Source: Poa pratensis (lineage: Eukaryota; Streptophyta; Magnoliopsida; Poales; Poaceae). From it: a stretch of 64,000 nt of DNA. The stretch spans positions 11,481,417-11,545,416 of the forward strand of contig CAMZMU010000123.1 of NCBI GenBank assembly GCA_947311845.1, written 5' to 3'. The stretch's first letter is position 1. Each line of letters opens with the position of its first letter. A model generated the notes under the pieces. It ran no database searches. It saw only the letters and a list, made by a program, of their open reading frames with translations, and was not told where the DNA came from. The translations under genes and the position numbers were made by a program. Of the stretch, positions 45,922-57,585 are shown in pieces.

Positions 45922-47302
45922 TGATACGTCCAAAACGTATCCACTTTTCCGAACACTTTTGCTATTGTTCTTCCTCTAATTTGTGTGATTTGAATGCAAC
46001 TAACACGGACTAACGATGTTTTCAGCAGAATTGCCTTGGTGTCTCGTTTTTGTGCAGAAAGTCATAGTTTCAGAAAAATTCCAGAAAAATTCCATAAATC
46101 CTATTTTTCCAGAAGACCCGCGGAGCCAGAAGACGAAGCGAGGAGGGTGCACAGGGGCACCACACGCACCCAGGGCGCGGGTGGGCCCTTGCCGCGCCCA
46201 GGGGTGGTGTGGCCCCCAGCGCTCCCCTTTGGACTACAAAAAGCCTCTGACCTAAAAACTTCGGGGAATCGACGCTTTTTCCAGAAACCTTCCAGAGCTC
46301 CGCGCCATCGAAAACCCTATTTCGGGGATCAGAAACTCCGTTCTGGCACCCTGCCGGGACGGGGAATTGGAGGAGATCATCGCCATCATCATCACCGCCA
46401 CCTCTCCATCGACCATCCATGACTCCCCCATCCATGTGTGAGTAATTCCCCGCTGTAGGCTGAGGGGATGGTAGGGATTGGATGAGATCATTCATGTAAT
46501 AGTTGTGAGATTTGTTAGGGCATGGTGCCTAGTATCCATCGGTAGTGCTTTATGTCATTGTTGCAACTTATTATGCTTAATGCTTGTCACTTAGGGCCCG
46601 AGTGCCATGATCTCAGATCTGAACATGTTATTGAATCATGAGAATAATTATTGTTTTGGATCATATCTATAAGTTGTATACACACGTCACTGTCCGGAAC
46701 CCGAGGCCCCAAAGTGACAGAAATTGGGATAACCGGAGGGGATGGTTGCGACGTGAGGATCACATGTGTTCACGGAGTGTTAATGCTTTGCTCCGGTGCT
46801 TTATTAAAAGGAGCACCTTAATTACCAGTAGTTTCCCTTGAGGCCCCGCTGCAAACGGACTGGTAGGACAAAAGATGTTGTGCAAGTTTCTCATTGCGAG
46901 CACGTACGACTAAATACGGAACACATGCTTATGATTGATTATTACTTGGATACCTTATTATTATTATCTGCAATTGCCCTATGTATGACTATTTCATGAA
47001 TTATTCATCCATGCAGCGCCCGTTCATCCATCCCTATGCCTACAGTATTTTAATCCTGCTGTCTACTGCAATTATTACTGCTGTCCTTATTTTACTGCTG
47101 CTATTATTTCACTACTGCTACTGTCATAAAACTGTTGCTACTGATAAACTGTGTCGAGCAAGTCTACTTCCAGGTGCAGCTGAACTGACAAATCATCTGT
47201 CAAGGCTTATAAATATTCTTTGGCTCCCCTTGTGTCGAATCAATAAATTTGGGTTTTACTTCCTCGAAGACTGTTGCGATCCCCTATACTTGTGGGTCAT
47301 CA
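45922..47302 (+). repeat. 5' LTR of element B
   Basis: Begins TGATACGTCCAAAACGTATC and ends CTTGTGGGTCATCA. It has a GC-rich hairpin at 46160-46212. Its copy at 54028-55416 is nearly identical. Confidence 0.92.
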
Positions 47303-47313
47303 AGACTATTTTC

Positions 47314-47331
47314 TGGCGCCGTTGCCGGGAG
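47314..47331 (+). other. Primer-binding site of B (tRNA-Asp type)
   Basis: TGGCGCCGTTGCCGGGAG, 11 nt after the LTR. It matches the tRNA-Asp complementary site widely used by plant Athila/gypsy elements. Confidence 0.8.
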
Positions 47332-47389
47332 CATAGCTCTATTTATAAGCTCACCAGGGAGTCATACTGCTCGCTGCAATTCATTCATC

Positions 47390-48571
47390 ATGGGTAAACC
47401 TCGTGATGATAAGGTTCGTATTGCCATCCACTACAAGGAGAGGTACAACTCTGAACACTTCTGCTGCTCTTGATTCACCGTCTGTTATAAGTCAACTTGT
47501 CACACCACCACATGCACATGCTTCACGTGCTGCTACTTCTGCTGAATCTGATAATGTTTCTGATGAATTTGATGATGCTTCTACTGTGCTTGATGAAAGA
47601 GGTTCACTAGGTCCTTTTCTAGATGCTACAATTGCTAAATCTAAACAACTTGAAAATACTGAAACACCTAATGAAACTCTGTTACACCTGCTTATTCACC
47701 TGAAACTAGAGAAACTACTAGTGATGATCTTGAGGAAACTTATGTTGAACTTGATGATGACTTTATTGATGAATGCATGAATTGTGATACCTCTAAAGAT
47801 GTTAATGCTATTAAAATCTTCTTCAAAGACGTGCTGTCAACTATAAACTTTCTCCTGATGCTAAATTTGCTACATCTCCCATAAATATAAAAGATAAAGA
47901 TTATGATTTCTCTGTGGACTTGTCTTTTATAACTATTGCTGAGAAAGAACCTTTTCGAGGAACTGAAAATGAAAGTGCTGTAGAACATATGAACACTCTC
48001 TCTACTGAGTAGTTTGTTTTCTGATGATATTAAGAAACGCAGTTACTTTGTTACTAAAATTTTCCCTTTCTCATTGAAAGATGAAGCTAAAACTTGGTTT
48101 AATGATTTATCTCCTGGATCTATTGAGAGCCCGATGGGTTTAGTCAATGCTTTCTTTCAGAAATATTTTCCTGCTAGTGCTCAACATGTTGCTTTACAGA
48201 AAATCTTTAACTTTAAGCAAAATGAGGGAGAGAAAATGCCTGAATCTTGGGCAAGGTTTTGTTCTTTACTTAGAGCTCGGCCTGGACATCAAATAGCTAA
48301 AAATGAACTTCTTGATATATTTTATAATGGACTAACTGTTGAATCTAGGACATACCTGGATAGTTGTGCTGGTTGTGTTTTCAGGAAAAGAACTCCAGAT
48401 GAAGCCGAGGAATTATTGGCTAAGATAAGCCAAAATCATGATGATTGGACCCTGCCTGAACTAACTCCGGTACCTACGCCGAGGAAAAGAGGAGTGATTG
48501 AATTGAATGATGAAGAAATGAGAGAAGCCAAGAAATCTCTTAAGGAGAAAGGTATTAAATCTGAGATGTGA
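47390..48571 (+). pseudogene. Gag N-terminal and capsid region of element B
   Basis: Starts MGKPRDDKVRIAIHYKE at 47390. The first 600 bp are acidic/Ser-rich and change frame at least twice (near 47450, 47690 and 47850). An open stretch from 48014 encodes 185 aa with the retrotransposon gag core: FPFSLKDEAKTWFNDLSPGS, AFFQKYFPAS, NFKQNEGEKMPESWARFCSL. It stops at 48571; the following frame continues the same protein, so a one-base shift separates the two. It would form the capsid of the virus-like particle. Confidence 0.8.
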
Positions 48572-48593
48572 AAATCTTCCACCTATAGAAGAA

Positions 48594-50057
48594 TTGTGTA
48601 AGCCAATTCCTCACTCATCTACAGTTGAGGTACACTCTCTCCAACGCTTTGATGATAGAGATATCCCTTATTCTAAACCTCCTGATCAATGCTTAGATGA
48701 GTTTGATAATTTCATTGTTAAGCAAAACAATTTTAATTGGAGAATAGAAAATAGCTTCATAAAGAATTCTCATGTCATTAATCATTTGCATGATGTTTTG
48801 GAAAGAACTTCTAATGATGTTAAAATACTCATTAAACATTTTCATATGGTTCAAACTCAAATTGAGCAATTGACTAAAGTGCAAAAAGATTTGTTAGGTA
48901 ATGCTTCTAGAGAAAATGATAAACATGCTTTTGGTATAGCAACTAGAGGTGGTGCTTCCACTCAGGATCCTTTATATCCTGAGGGACATCCTAAAAGAAT
49001 TGAGCAAGATTCTCAACTAGTTAATGAAACTACTACCCCTAAGAAAAAGAAGAAGAAGAAACATAAACATGTTGAGGAATCTCCTGAACCTATTAAAGAC
49101 AATGAGCATGTTAATAATCCAAATAGTATATCTATCTCTGATGCTGAAACTGAGAGTGGTAATGAACATGCTAATGATAAAGATAAGAATGATGCTTCTG
49201 ATAAAGAGGAAAACAAAAAGTACACTAAAGAAGATTTTCTTGCTAAGAAACATGGTAATGAAAGAGAACCTTGGGTGCAAAAACAAATGCCTTTTCCTAC
49301 TAAGAAACTTAAATCTAAGGAAGAAGAACATTATAACAAATTTTGTGAATGGATGAAACCTTTGTTTTTGCAAATTCCTTTGACTGATGCTATTAAGTTA
49401 CCTCCCTATTCAAAGTATATGAAAGATATTGTCTCTAACAAGAGAAAGATTCCTAATGAAGAGATTTCTACCATGCTTGCTAATTATTCTTTCAATGGTA
49501 AGGTTCCAAAGAAGCTTGGAGATCCAGGTATACCAACTATTCCTTGCTCAATCAAAAATAACTATGTTAGAACTGCCTTATGTGATTTAGGTGCAGGGGT
49601 GAGTGTTATGCCTTTTTCTCTTTACAAGAGACTTTACTTGGAAAAATTGATACCAACTGATATATCTTTGCAAATGGCTGATAAATCTACTGTTGTTCCT
49701 GTTGGTATATGTGAAGATGTTCCTGTTCAAGTAACTAATAATTGCTTGATATTAACTGATTTTGTTGTGCTTGAAATGCCTGAAGATGATAATATGTCTA
49801 TTATTCTTGGGAGACCTTTTCTTAATACTGCAGGGGCTGTTATTGATTGCAACAAAGGGAAAGTGACTTTCCATGTTAATGACAAAGAGCATACTGTTTA
49901 TTTTCCCAAGAAGCTGGACAAAATATTTGGAGTTAATACAATTACCAATATTAAAAGTATCACAGTGGGAAGTATTGATTGCCCTATATATGAATCTCAT
50001 GAAGAACTTCGATATATTATGATTGGATCTATAGCTATACCATTTAAGGTAACATGA
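48594..50057 (+). CDS. Gag C-terminal / aspartic protease ORF of element B
   Basis: Open for 487 codons in the frame that continues gag; the first codons lack an ATG, consistent with a frameshift after gag rather than a separate start. It contains a Lys-rich stretch (KKKKKKKHKH), an acidic Asn/Asp-rich linker, a conserved block EWMKPLFLQIPLTDAIKLPP, and a retropepsin-like protease with active site LCDLGAGVSVMP and the flap/ILGRPF region. The protease would process gag. No RT follows, unlike autonomous Athila elements. Confidence 0.82.
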   Translation: MCKPIPHSSTVEVHSLQRFDDRDIPYSKPPDQCLDEFDNFIVKQNNFNWRIENSFIKNSHVINHLHDVLERTSNDVKILIKHFHMVQTQIEQLTKVQKDLLGNASRENDKHAFGIATRGGASTQDPLYPEGHPKRIEQDSQLVNETTTPKKKKKKKHKHVEESPEPIKDNEHVNNPNSISISDAETESGNEHANDKDKNDASDKEENKKYTKEDFLAKKHGNEREPWVQKQMPFPTKKLKSKEEEHYNKFCEWMKPLFLQIPLTDAIKLPPYSKYMKDIVSNKRKIPNEEISTMLANYSFNGKVPKKLGDPGIPTIPCSIKNNYVRTALCDLGAGVSVMPFSLYKRLYLEKLIPTDISLQMADKSTVVPVGICEDVPVQVTNNCLILTDFVVLEMPEDDNMSIILGRPFLNTAGAVIDCNKGKVTFHVNDKEHTVYFPKKLDKIFGVNTITNIKSITVGSIDCPIYESHEELRYIMIGSIAIPFKVT

Positions 50058-50299
50058 TTGTTCAATGTGGTTTAACTCTTTTATGTCATATAAAATGTAT
50101 TTGGTGGCAAGACTTGATCAACCTTGTTAACAAATATGTTTTACATGAATAAAATTGCTAAACAACATATTTTTCCTTCTCACTTTGTTTTACCTACTGT
50201 TTTGCTACTGTAATTTGCAAAGTTCAGTAATGCTTGGTCTTTATGTAAATTCATTTTGTCTAGTTTTCATTGTTTAAAGTACCCAGAAAATGTCAGAAA

Positions 50300-50893
50300 T
50301 AAAAGTTTTCAAAAAAATTATGAAAATATTCTGTAAGTCCTAGTTTTTAAAGAGGAACGTGAGAGTACCAGAGGATGACCAGGGGGACCCACCAGTCCAC
50401 CACACGCCCCCACGGCGCGGTGGAGGGCAGGGCGCGGGGGGACCCACCAGTCCACCACACGCCCCCACGGCGCGGTGGAGGGCAGGCCGCGCCCTGCCCT
50501 GGTGTGGGGTCCACCTGGCCCTCCACTCACTCATCTCTCTCCCCACTCCTTTCTCTCTCACGACCATATACACACCATTGCTCAAACTCGTGTTCTTGCT
50601 GCTCTTGCTCGAAATTTTTCGATCTACTTGCTCAGCCCATCTTTGCTGCTGAAATTTGGATCAATTGCTCTCCGGTATGTGACTCCTCCGATTATCCAAA
50701 TAGAATTTTGTTTAGTTGCTTATATCTTTAGCATTTTGGTACTGTAGGTGACATGTTATTAGAGCTTGCATGCTTGTTCTTGTTTAGATTAACTAGTTTT
50801 GATGCATGATTAGTCCCCTAGTAAGTCTCCCTAGTGTTTCCTTTGATTTAACCACTCCAAAATTATTTTTTATGAGGTTTGCTTAAAATTTCA
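50300..50893 (+). promoter_or_regulatory. LTR-like hairpin module and possible leader intron ahead of ORF2 of B
   Basis: Between protease and ORF2, sequence resembles the hairpin region of the A and B LTRs: AATATTCTG, CCTAGTTTTTAAAGAG, then CCACCACACGCCCCCACGG with an inverted partner CCGCGCCCTGCCCTGGTGTGG-like arm ending about 50507. A 55-bp direct duplication (starts 50386 and 50441) lies in it. A C/T-rich, UTR-like stretch follows, then a plausible intron from GTATGT (about 50675) to TTTCAG (50894), 10 bp before the ORF2 ATG. It may be an internal promoter or leader; this is inference. Confidence 0.45.
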
Positions 50894-50903
50894 GAAAAGG
50901 AAG

Positions 50904-52040
50904 ATGGATAAACACACTTATGGAGAAATCTTTGAAAGGCAAACACCATCTTCCTCAAGGCAAACAAGGGCTTCAAGATCAAGAGGTGCACCTAGGCCAT
51001 CATACAATGAGGATCTTTTGGCACCGAGAATCGGTGAAGAGGAAGATGATGGTGTTCCTCATCCATCTATTTTTCCATGCTTTAACTTTATGAGAGATGC
51101 AGGGATTTATGATGACTTCATAAGGATGATTAACAATGTTGGTTTGATGGAATTTATGCAGATGAGAGGCCACAATATGCTAACCTCACTAAGATTTTTG
51201 TTGAAAGCTTTAAGTTTAATAACTCTACTTTTAACCCCACTGTTGAGTTTAAGATTTATGATCGTGCATGCAACATGGACTTGAAAAGATTTTGCAGGGT
51301 CATAGGTGTTGCTCCATCTGGGACAGCGAGAAAGATCAGGCAGAGCCGCGCGAGTTGGCAGATCTTTACCATGAGCTGAGCTATGATGATCTCCGTAGAG
51401 TGCAGCGGGTAAGATAAGGAACATTCAATTTCCAGCCATCAGGTACTTCACATATTATCTTGCCACGAGTGTGCTTGCTAGAGAGAACACTAGTTATTTC
51501 TTCCTATCATCTAGCTTTTCTTGCTCATGCACTTAAAAATAATAAAACCTACAACCTTGGTGCCCTGATTGCTCGCCGCCTTGCCGCCAAAGGTCCCATT
51601 TTTGGAGGCATTATTGCTGCACGTGTTTTAGCTGATCTTGGTCTTCCTGCTGATCCTTCTGATGAATTGTTGATTCCAGAAAGACTTGATCTTGCCGCCA
51701 TGAAACTTCATGATTTTGTTACTAAAATTCATCTACTGGACATTTGATGTATAGAGTTGTTTTTGCTAATGGACCTGAGCTAGAGGTCCGGCTTCCACAG
51801 CCTAGTTTGTTCAGTGTTTTCAGGGGTCCTCTATCATATTCGAGGGAGGATTTGGACAACCACCTCGGTGCACCGGATTTCCATTTACAGCACTACCCTG
51901 AGGACCGACAGGAGACCTTCGTGGCACCCCCTGAGGACTACACCGTGTACTACGGTGGTGCATCCTCGAGCTTTCACTCGGACGAGGAACCCTCTTCGTC
52001 ACACACTGAGGGCGCGCCAAGCTGGCAGCCATGGGGATGA
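50904..52040 (+). pseudogene. ORF2 of element B, Athila ORF-1-family-like, frameshifted
   Basis: Starts MDKHTYGEIFERQTPSSSRQ. Conserved-looking sequence runs through three frames: IFPCFNFMRDAGIYDDFI, then FNPTVEFKIYDRACNMDLKRF-type sequence in the next frame, LADLYHELSYDDLRRVQ, FPAIRYFTYYLATSVLAREN, and YNLGALIARRLAAKGPIFGG. Shifts lie near 51165, 51345 and 51410-51500. The C-terminal part (51744-52040) is an acidic/Ser tail. It resembles the Athila ORF-1/plant retrotransposon unknown protein found after pol or gag; function is unknown. It cannot be translated as one protein here. Confidence 0.65.
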
Positions 52041-52899
52041 TTAGTCTCCCACTTAGGCCAAAAGCCTAAGCTTGGGGGAGGTATGCCGACAAGTTCACTC
52101 ATTTTATCATATTCATATCATGTCGGTACTTTGTATATCCATGTTTTAGTTTGTTTCTTTTCTTTTGTTTCTTGTGTCCATTTCATTTCGCAAAACACCA
52201 AAAGACCAAAAATATTTCCTTTATTTCTCTTGCTTTTGAATTTGTAGTGCTAGTTTACTTTATTTTTCGTTTTGGTTTGTTATTCAAAAATCCAAAAAGA
52301 TTTTGCTTTGTTTGCTTGTTTCTTTCTATGCTTGCTTTAAATTCGAAAACCCAAAAATATTTGTTGTTCTTCTGCCGTTTTGTATAGTTGTTTCAGGAGT
52401 TCGAAAAATTTCCGTGGTTCCACTTGGACTTGGTTATCATTTCACATCATTCAAGCCACACAGTGAAAAGCAATAATGACGACTTACGACAATTCGGATG
52501 TGGTAAAAGGCTGGTATGAACTCTATTTGTTTTTCATTTTTGTAAATATGCCTACTCATGTGAACATGCTTAGCTATCATGGTAGTGGTTATGTTATTTA
52601 ATGATTACTTAGTAGTTTATGTCTTCTTATGACCAGTACCAAATTGCTAATAGCGAATAACATGTCATATAGATATTTACATGCATTGTTCTATTCGTAA
52701 AACGGTATGGCAGGCTGGTATCCTCCTCTGAATAATTCACTTGATTCGACTTGGCACATGCTCACACATGTTATGACTGAAAAATAAAGTCAATTAAGCC
52801 TTGATGATCTATTTTGCCTCAGAGTTTTAGTATCATTTTTATGCCTCCGTTAATTTTATTTTGTCGCAAGCATGATTATGACCGTTATCGCTCTCGTGG

Positions 52900-53600
52900 T
52901 TGTCGCTTCCCAGTCTATTGCTAGCCTTCACTTGTACTGAGCGGGAATGCTGCTCGTGCATCCAAATCCTTTAAACCAAGTTATCCCAAAGAGTCCACCA
53001 AAAACTCCTATGCATGGTATTTCAAGCCATTCCAAGTAAATTTGCATGTGCTACCTTTAAAACTTTCAAAAAATTTCCTTTTTGTGTCAATGTTTACTAG
53101 CTCATGAGGAATTAGTGTGGTTATTCTTTATTCTATTTGTCAAATGGACTTTTACACCTGGACTAGTGGCATATACATCCGCTTATCCAATAACTTGCAA
53201 AAAGAGCTGGCAACGGGGTGCCCAGTCCCAATTAATTACAACTTTAACAATTAATTCTCTTCACACTTTTGCCCTGATTCATCAGTAAGCAATGACAAAC
53301 AGTGAAATACCTGAATGTGTGTAAACCAAAGAGAAAGAGGGATGATCTGCCTTGCTGGTAGAAATAACGTCCTTCATGGGAGCCGCTCTTAAAAGTCCGT
53401 TTGACAGGTAGAATACTGTTCTCACCCGCTACCATTCGTTGACAATTAACAAACACCTCTCAAAACATTTTTACCTCTGTTTTTAAAATAAAAAGCTCTA
53501 GCACGTGTTAATCCTGCTTCCCTCTGCGAAGGGCCAATCTTTTATTTTTATGTTGAGTCACCATCCTTTCTTTGAGCACCTCTTCGAGAGCATAACTGTC
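52900..53600 (+). repeat. 3' non-coding module shared by elements A and B (copy in B)
   Basis: Counterpart of 42850-43650 in inverted orientation. It contains no conserved ORF between the two copies, so conservation is at the nucleotide level. It lies about 430 bp upstream of the polypurine tract. Confidence 0.85.
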
Positions 53601-54027
53601 GTTCTTAGTGTAATGTGCTTGTCCCAATACGATTAATTGAGGTATAACTATGATACTCTTATCTTTGATATTTTTATATCTAGTCTTCACTTGAACTTCA
53701 GAGGTGCCTTGGCATTTATGTTTTGCCCTTCAAACAAAGGCAAGCGAGATACCACTTTGTCATATCTTTTTACGAACATTGCAATTCTTGTGGATAGATA
53801 TATGCTATGTTATTCATTCTTAGTACTTTGGTATCTTTTCATGATTTGCATAACTACTAGGTGTCATTATTTGCATGGTTCCTATTATGAATTGTCTAAG
53901 TAATTGATCATATAGTAGGCATGTATACATCATATGAAGCAAATGTGTTCGTAAAAGTTTCTTTTATCGCACTCAGTTGTTAACTGAATTGCTTGAGGAC
54001 AAGCAATAAGCTAAGCTTGGGGGGAGT

Positions 54028-55416
54028 TGATACGTCCAAAACGTATCCACTTTTCGAACACTTTTGCTATTGTTCTTCCTCTAATTTGTGTGATTTGAAT
54101 GCAACTAACACGGACTAACGCTGTTTTCAGCAGAATTGCCTTGGTGTCTCGTTTTTGTGCAGAAAGTCAAAGTTTCAAAAAAATTCCAGAAAAAGTTCCA
54201 TAAATCTATTTTTCCAGAAGACCCGCGGAGCCAGAAGACGAAGCGAGGAGGGTGCACAGGGGCACCACACGCACCCAGGGCGCGGGGGGCCCTTGCCGCG
54301 CCCAGGGGTGGTGTGGCCCCCTGTGTGGCCCCCAGCGCTCCCCTTCGGACTACAAAAGCCTCTGACCTAAAAACTTCGGGGGAATCGACGCTTTTTCCAG
54401 AAACCTTCCAGAGCTCCGCCGCCATCGAAAACCCTATTTCGGGGATCAGAAACTCCGTTCTGGCACCCTGCCGGGACGGGGAATTGGAGGAGATCATCGC
54501 CATCATCATCACCGCCACCTCTCCATCGACCATCCATGACTCCCCCATCCATGTGTGAGTAATTCCCCCTGTAGGCTGAGGGGATGGTAGGGATTGGATG
54601 AGATCATTCATGTAATAGTTGTGAGATTTGTTAGGGCTTGGTGCCTAGTATCCATCGGTAGTACTTTATGTCATTGTTGCAACTTATTATGCTTAATGCT
54701 TGTCACTTAGGGCCCGAGTGCCATGATCTCAGATCTGAACATGTTATTGAATCATGAGAATAATTATTGTTTTGGATCATATCTATAAGTTGTATACACA
54801 TGTCACTGTCCGGAACCCAGGCCCCAAAGTGACAGAAATTGGGATAACCGGAGGGGATGGTTGCGATGTGAGGATCACACGTGTTCACGGAGTGTTAATG
54901 CTTTGCTCCGGTGCTTTATTAAAAGGAGCACCTTAATTACCAGTAGTTTCCCTTGAGGCCCCGCTGCAAACGGGCTGGTAGGACAAAAGATGTTGTGCAA
55001 GTTTCTCATTGCGAGCACGTACGACTAAATACGGAACACATGCTTATGATTGATTATTACTTGGATACCTTATTATTATCTGCAATTGCCCTATGTATGA
55101 CTATTTCATGAATTATTTCATCCATGCAGCGCCCGTTCATCCATCCCTATGCCAACAGTATTTTAATCCAGCTGTCTACTGCAATTATTACTGCTGTCCT
55201 TATTTTACTGCTGCTATTATTTCACTACTGCTACTGTCATAAAACTGTTGCTACTGATAAACTGTGTCGAGCAAGTCTACTTCCAGGTGCAGCTGAACTG
55301 ACAAATCATCTGTCAAGGCTTATAAATATTCTTTGGCTCCCCTTGTGTCGAATCAATAAATTTGGGTTTTACTTCCCTCGAAGACTGTTGCGATCCCCTA
55401 TACTTGTGGGTCATCA
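54028..55416 (+). repeat. 3' LTR of element B
   Basis: TGATACGTCCAAAACGTATC to GTGGGTCATCA, 1,389 bp; its hairpin lies at 54265-54316. A 14-bp GTGTGGCCCCC-type duplication near 54315 distinguishes it from the 5' LTR. Confidence 0.92.
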
Positions 55417-55453
55417 GAGAGCAAACAGTGGCAGTCTGCTGAAGCGCTTCTAA

Positions 55454-55472
55454 CTCCCCGGCAACGGCGCCA
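55454..55472 (-). other. Primer-binding site of A (tRNA-Asp type)
   Basis: On the minus strand TGGCGCCGTTGCCGGGGAG, 11 nt inside the right LTR. A near-copy of site plus spacer occurs again at 45879-45908, separated from this one by about 43 bp once element B is removed. Confidence 0.82.
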
Positions 55473-55483
55473 GAAAAAGAGCT

Positions 55484-57053
55484 TGATGGCGTGAATCACA
55501 CGCTCGTTGGGAGACCCAAGAGGAAGGTATGATGCAGTTCAGCAGCAAGTTTTCCCTCAGAAAGAAACCAAGGTTATCGAACCAGTAGGAGCAGCAACTC
55601 TTCAGAAGGTTGTTGGTGGCCGCACGGCGCAACACGATCACCAACGTGGAACCTGCACACAACACAATCAAAGTACTTTACCCCAACGAAACAGTGAGGT
55701 TGTCAATCTCACCAGCTTGCTGAAAACAAAGGATTAAACGTCTCGTGTGGAAAATGAGTATTAAATTGCAGAGAATGAAAAAGGAACAGTTTGCAGTTTG
55801 TGGTTGTTTATCAGTGTAAAAGAATGGACCGGGGTCCACAGTTCACTAGTGGTGTCTATCCATAAAAGATAACTAACATGTTGGGTGAACAAATTACAGC
55901 TGGGCAATTGACAAATAGTGAGCGCATGACAATGCATATATATGACATGTTGACTACTATGATATTTAATTGGGCATTACGACAAGATACATAGACCGTT
56001 ATCCAACAGCATCTATGACTAATAATCCACCGCCGGGTTGTCATCCGAGTCCCCCGTTGGTATTAAGTTGCAAGCAACAGATAATTGCATTAAGTAAAGC
56101 GCGTAATGTAAACAAACACATATGCCCGTGGACATAGCGTCGTTAGTTATCCCTAGTGGCAACAGCACATCCACAACCTTAGAACTTTCTGTCACTATCC
56201 CAGGTTAAACGGAGGCATGAACCCACTATCTAGCATAAATACTCTCTCTTGGAGTTACAAGCATCTACTTGGCCAAAGCATCTACGAGTAACGGAAAGCA
56301 TGCAAGATCTTAAATAACATATAAGATAAATTGATAATCAACTTGACATAATATTCAATATTCATCGGATCCCAGCAAACACAACATGTAGCATTACAAT
56401 AATATGATCTTGATCATGTAGGGCAGCTCACAAGATCTAAACATAATGGCACAAAGTGGAGAGACAACCATCTAGCTACTGCTATGGACCCGTAGTCCAA
56501 GGATGAACTACTCACGCATCACTCCGGAGGCAGGCATGGCGATGTAGAAGCCTCCGGTGATGATTCCCCTCTCCGGCAGGGTGCCGGGAAGAGGTTCTGA
56601 ACCCACCCGAGCTAGGGTTGACGGCGGCGGCGTCTCTGGAACTTTTCGTGGATATTTGCTCAGATACTTAGGGTTTTCGCGTCGGGGGGAATAAGTAGGC
56701 GAAAGGGCGGCGGCTGCGCACACACACCACCCTAGGGTGCGGCAGAGGGGGCCCCGCGCCCTAGGTGCGTGTGGCCTCCTGGTTGCCCTCCTCTGTTGCT
56801 CCTTCGCTCCGTCAGGCGTGTTCTGGAAAAATAGCACCCCCGTGTAGTTTCGTCCAATTCCGAGAATATTTCCAGACTAGCTTTTCTGGAATACAAAAAC
56901 AGCAGAAAACAGGAACTGACACTTCGGCATCTTGTTAATAGGTTAGTCCCAAAAAATGTATAAAAGTGATATAAAGTATATGCAAAACATGTAGCAATTG
57001 GTATAAAACAAGCATGGAACATCAAAAATTATAGATACGTTTGAGACGTATCA
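55484..57053 (-). repeat. 5' LTR of element A
   Basis: 1,570 bp, TGATGGCGTGAATCAC to GAGACGTATCA on the plus strand; partner of 40837-42418. The hairpin at 56723-56774 is slightly degraded compared with the left LTR. Confidence 0.9.
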
Positions 57054-57585
57054 TACATCATCAACATAAGCATGCACGTTGCGGCCAATCTGCTTTGCAA
57101 AACAGTTCTGGATGCACCTCTGGTAAGTCGCCCCTCGTTCTTCAACCAAAGGTCATATTTTTGTAACAATACGCCCCAAAAGGGGTTATGAAAGCTGTCT
57201 TTTCCCAATCCTCCTCATTGAGCTTGATCTGATTGTAACCCGAATAAGCATCCAAGAAACACAAAAGCTCGCTGCCTGCAACTGCATCGATAATCTGATC
57301 AATACGAGGTAATGCAAAAGGATCTTTGGGACAAACCTTATTCAAACTGGTGTAGTCTATGCACATCCGCCACTCATTATTTTTCTTCAACACAAGTATC
57401 GGGTTAGCCAACCACTTGGGGTGAAAAACCTCCATGATAAAGCCCGCGACCAAGAGCCGGGCTACCTCTTTTCCCACAATCTTTCTCCTTTCCTTATTCA
57501 ATCTGCGCAAACCTTGTTTGACGGGTTTTGCACCTGGGTTAACATGTAACTTGTGCTCAGCGAGTTCAGCAGGTACGCCAGGCAT
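57054..57585 (-). pseudogene. Reverse transcriptase N-terminal part of element T
   Basis: Begins in the pre-RT region (VKQGLRRLNKERRKIVGKEV) and holds RT motifs in order: WLANPILVLKKNNEWRMCID, LPRIDQIIDAVAG, FLDAYSGYNQIKL, ITPFGAYCYKNMTFG, CIQNCFAKQIGRNVHAYVDD. The YVDD codons occupy 57068-57057 and the reading is cut by element A within them. A frameshift occurs near 57142. The C-terminal part resumes at 40831. Confidence 0.88.

Larger units (their letters stand above)
45922..55416 (+). mobile_element. Non-autonomous Athila-like retrotransposon 'B' nested in A
   Basis: Complete structure: LTRs of 1,381 and 1,389 bp, exact 5-bp duplication GAGAG (45917-45921 and 55417-55421), primer site TGGCGCCGTTGCCGGGAG at 47314-47331 and polypurine tract AAGCTTGGGGGGAGT at 54013-54027. 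The interior has gag and an aspartic-protease ORF, then a second broken ORF, but no RT, RNase H or integrase. Gag/protease similarity (DLGAGVSVMP, ILGRPFLNTAGAVIDC) points to the Athila lineage. Movement would need pol supplied in trans. Confidence 0.92.
40837..57053 (-). mobile_element. Non-autonomous LTR retrotransposon 'A' inserted in RT of T
   Basis: Two LTRs, an exact 5-bp duplication TACAT (40832-40836 and 57054-57058), a tRNA-Asp-like primer site next to the right LTR and a polypurine tract AAGCTTGGGGATGC (42432-42419, minus) next to the left LTR define a full element read right to left. Excluding element B, the interior is only about 3.5 kb (42419-45921 plus 55422-55483) and shows no gag or pol motif, so it is a non-autonomous derivative. 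The primer site and termini fit the Athila-type gypsy lineage; the family name is not assigned. Confidence 0.9.
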
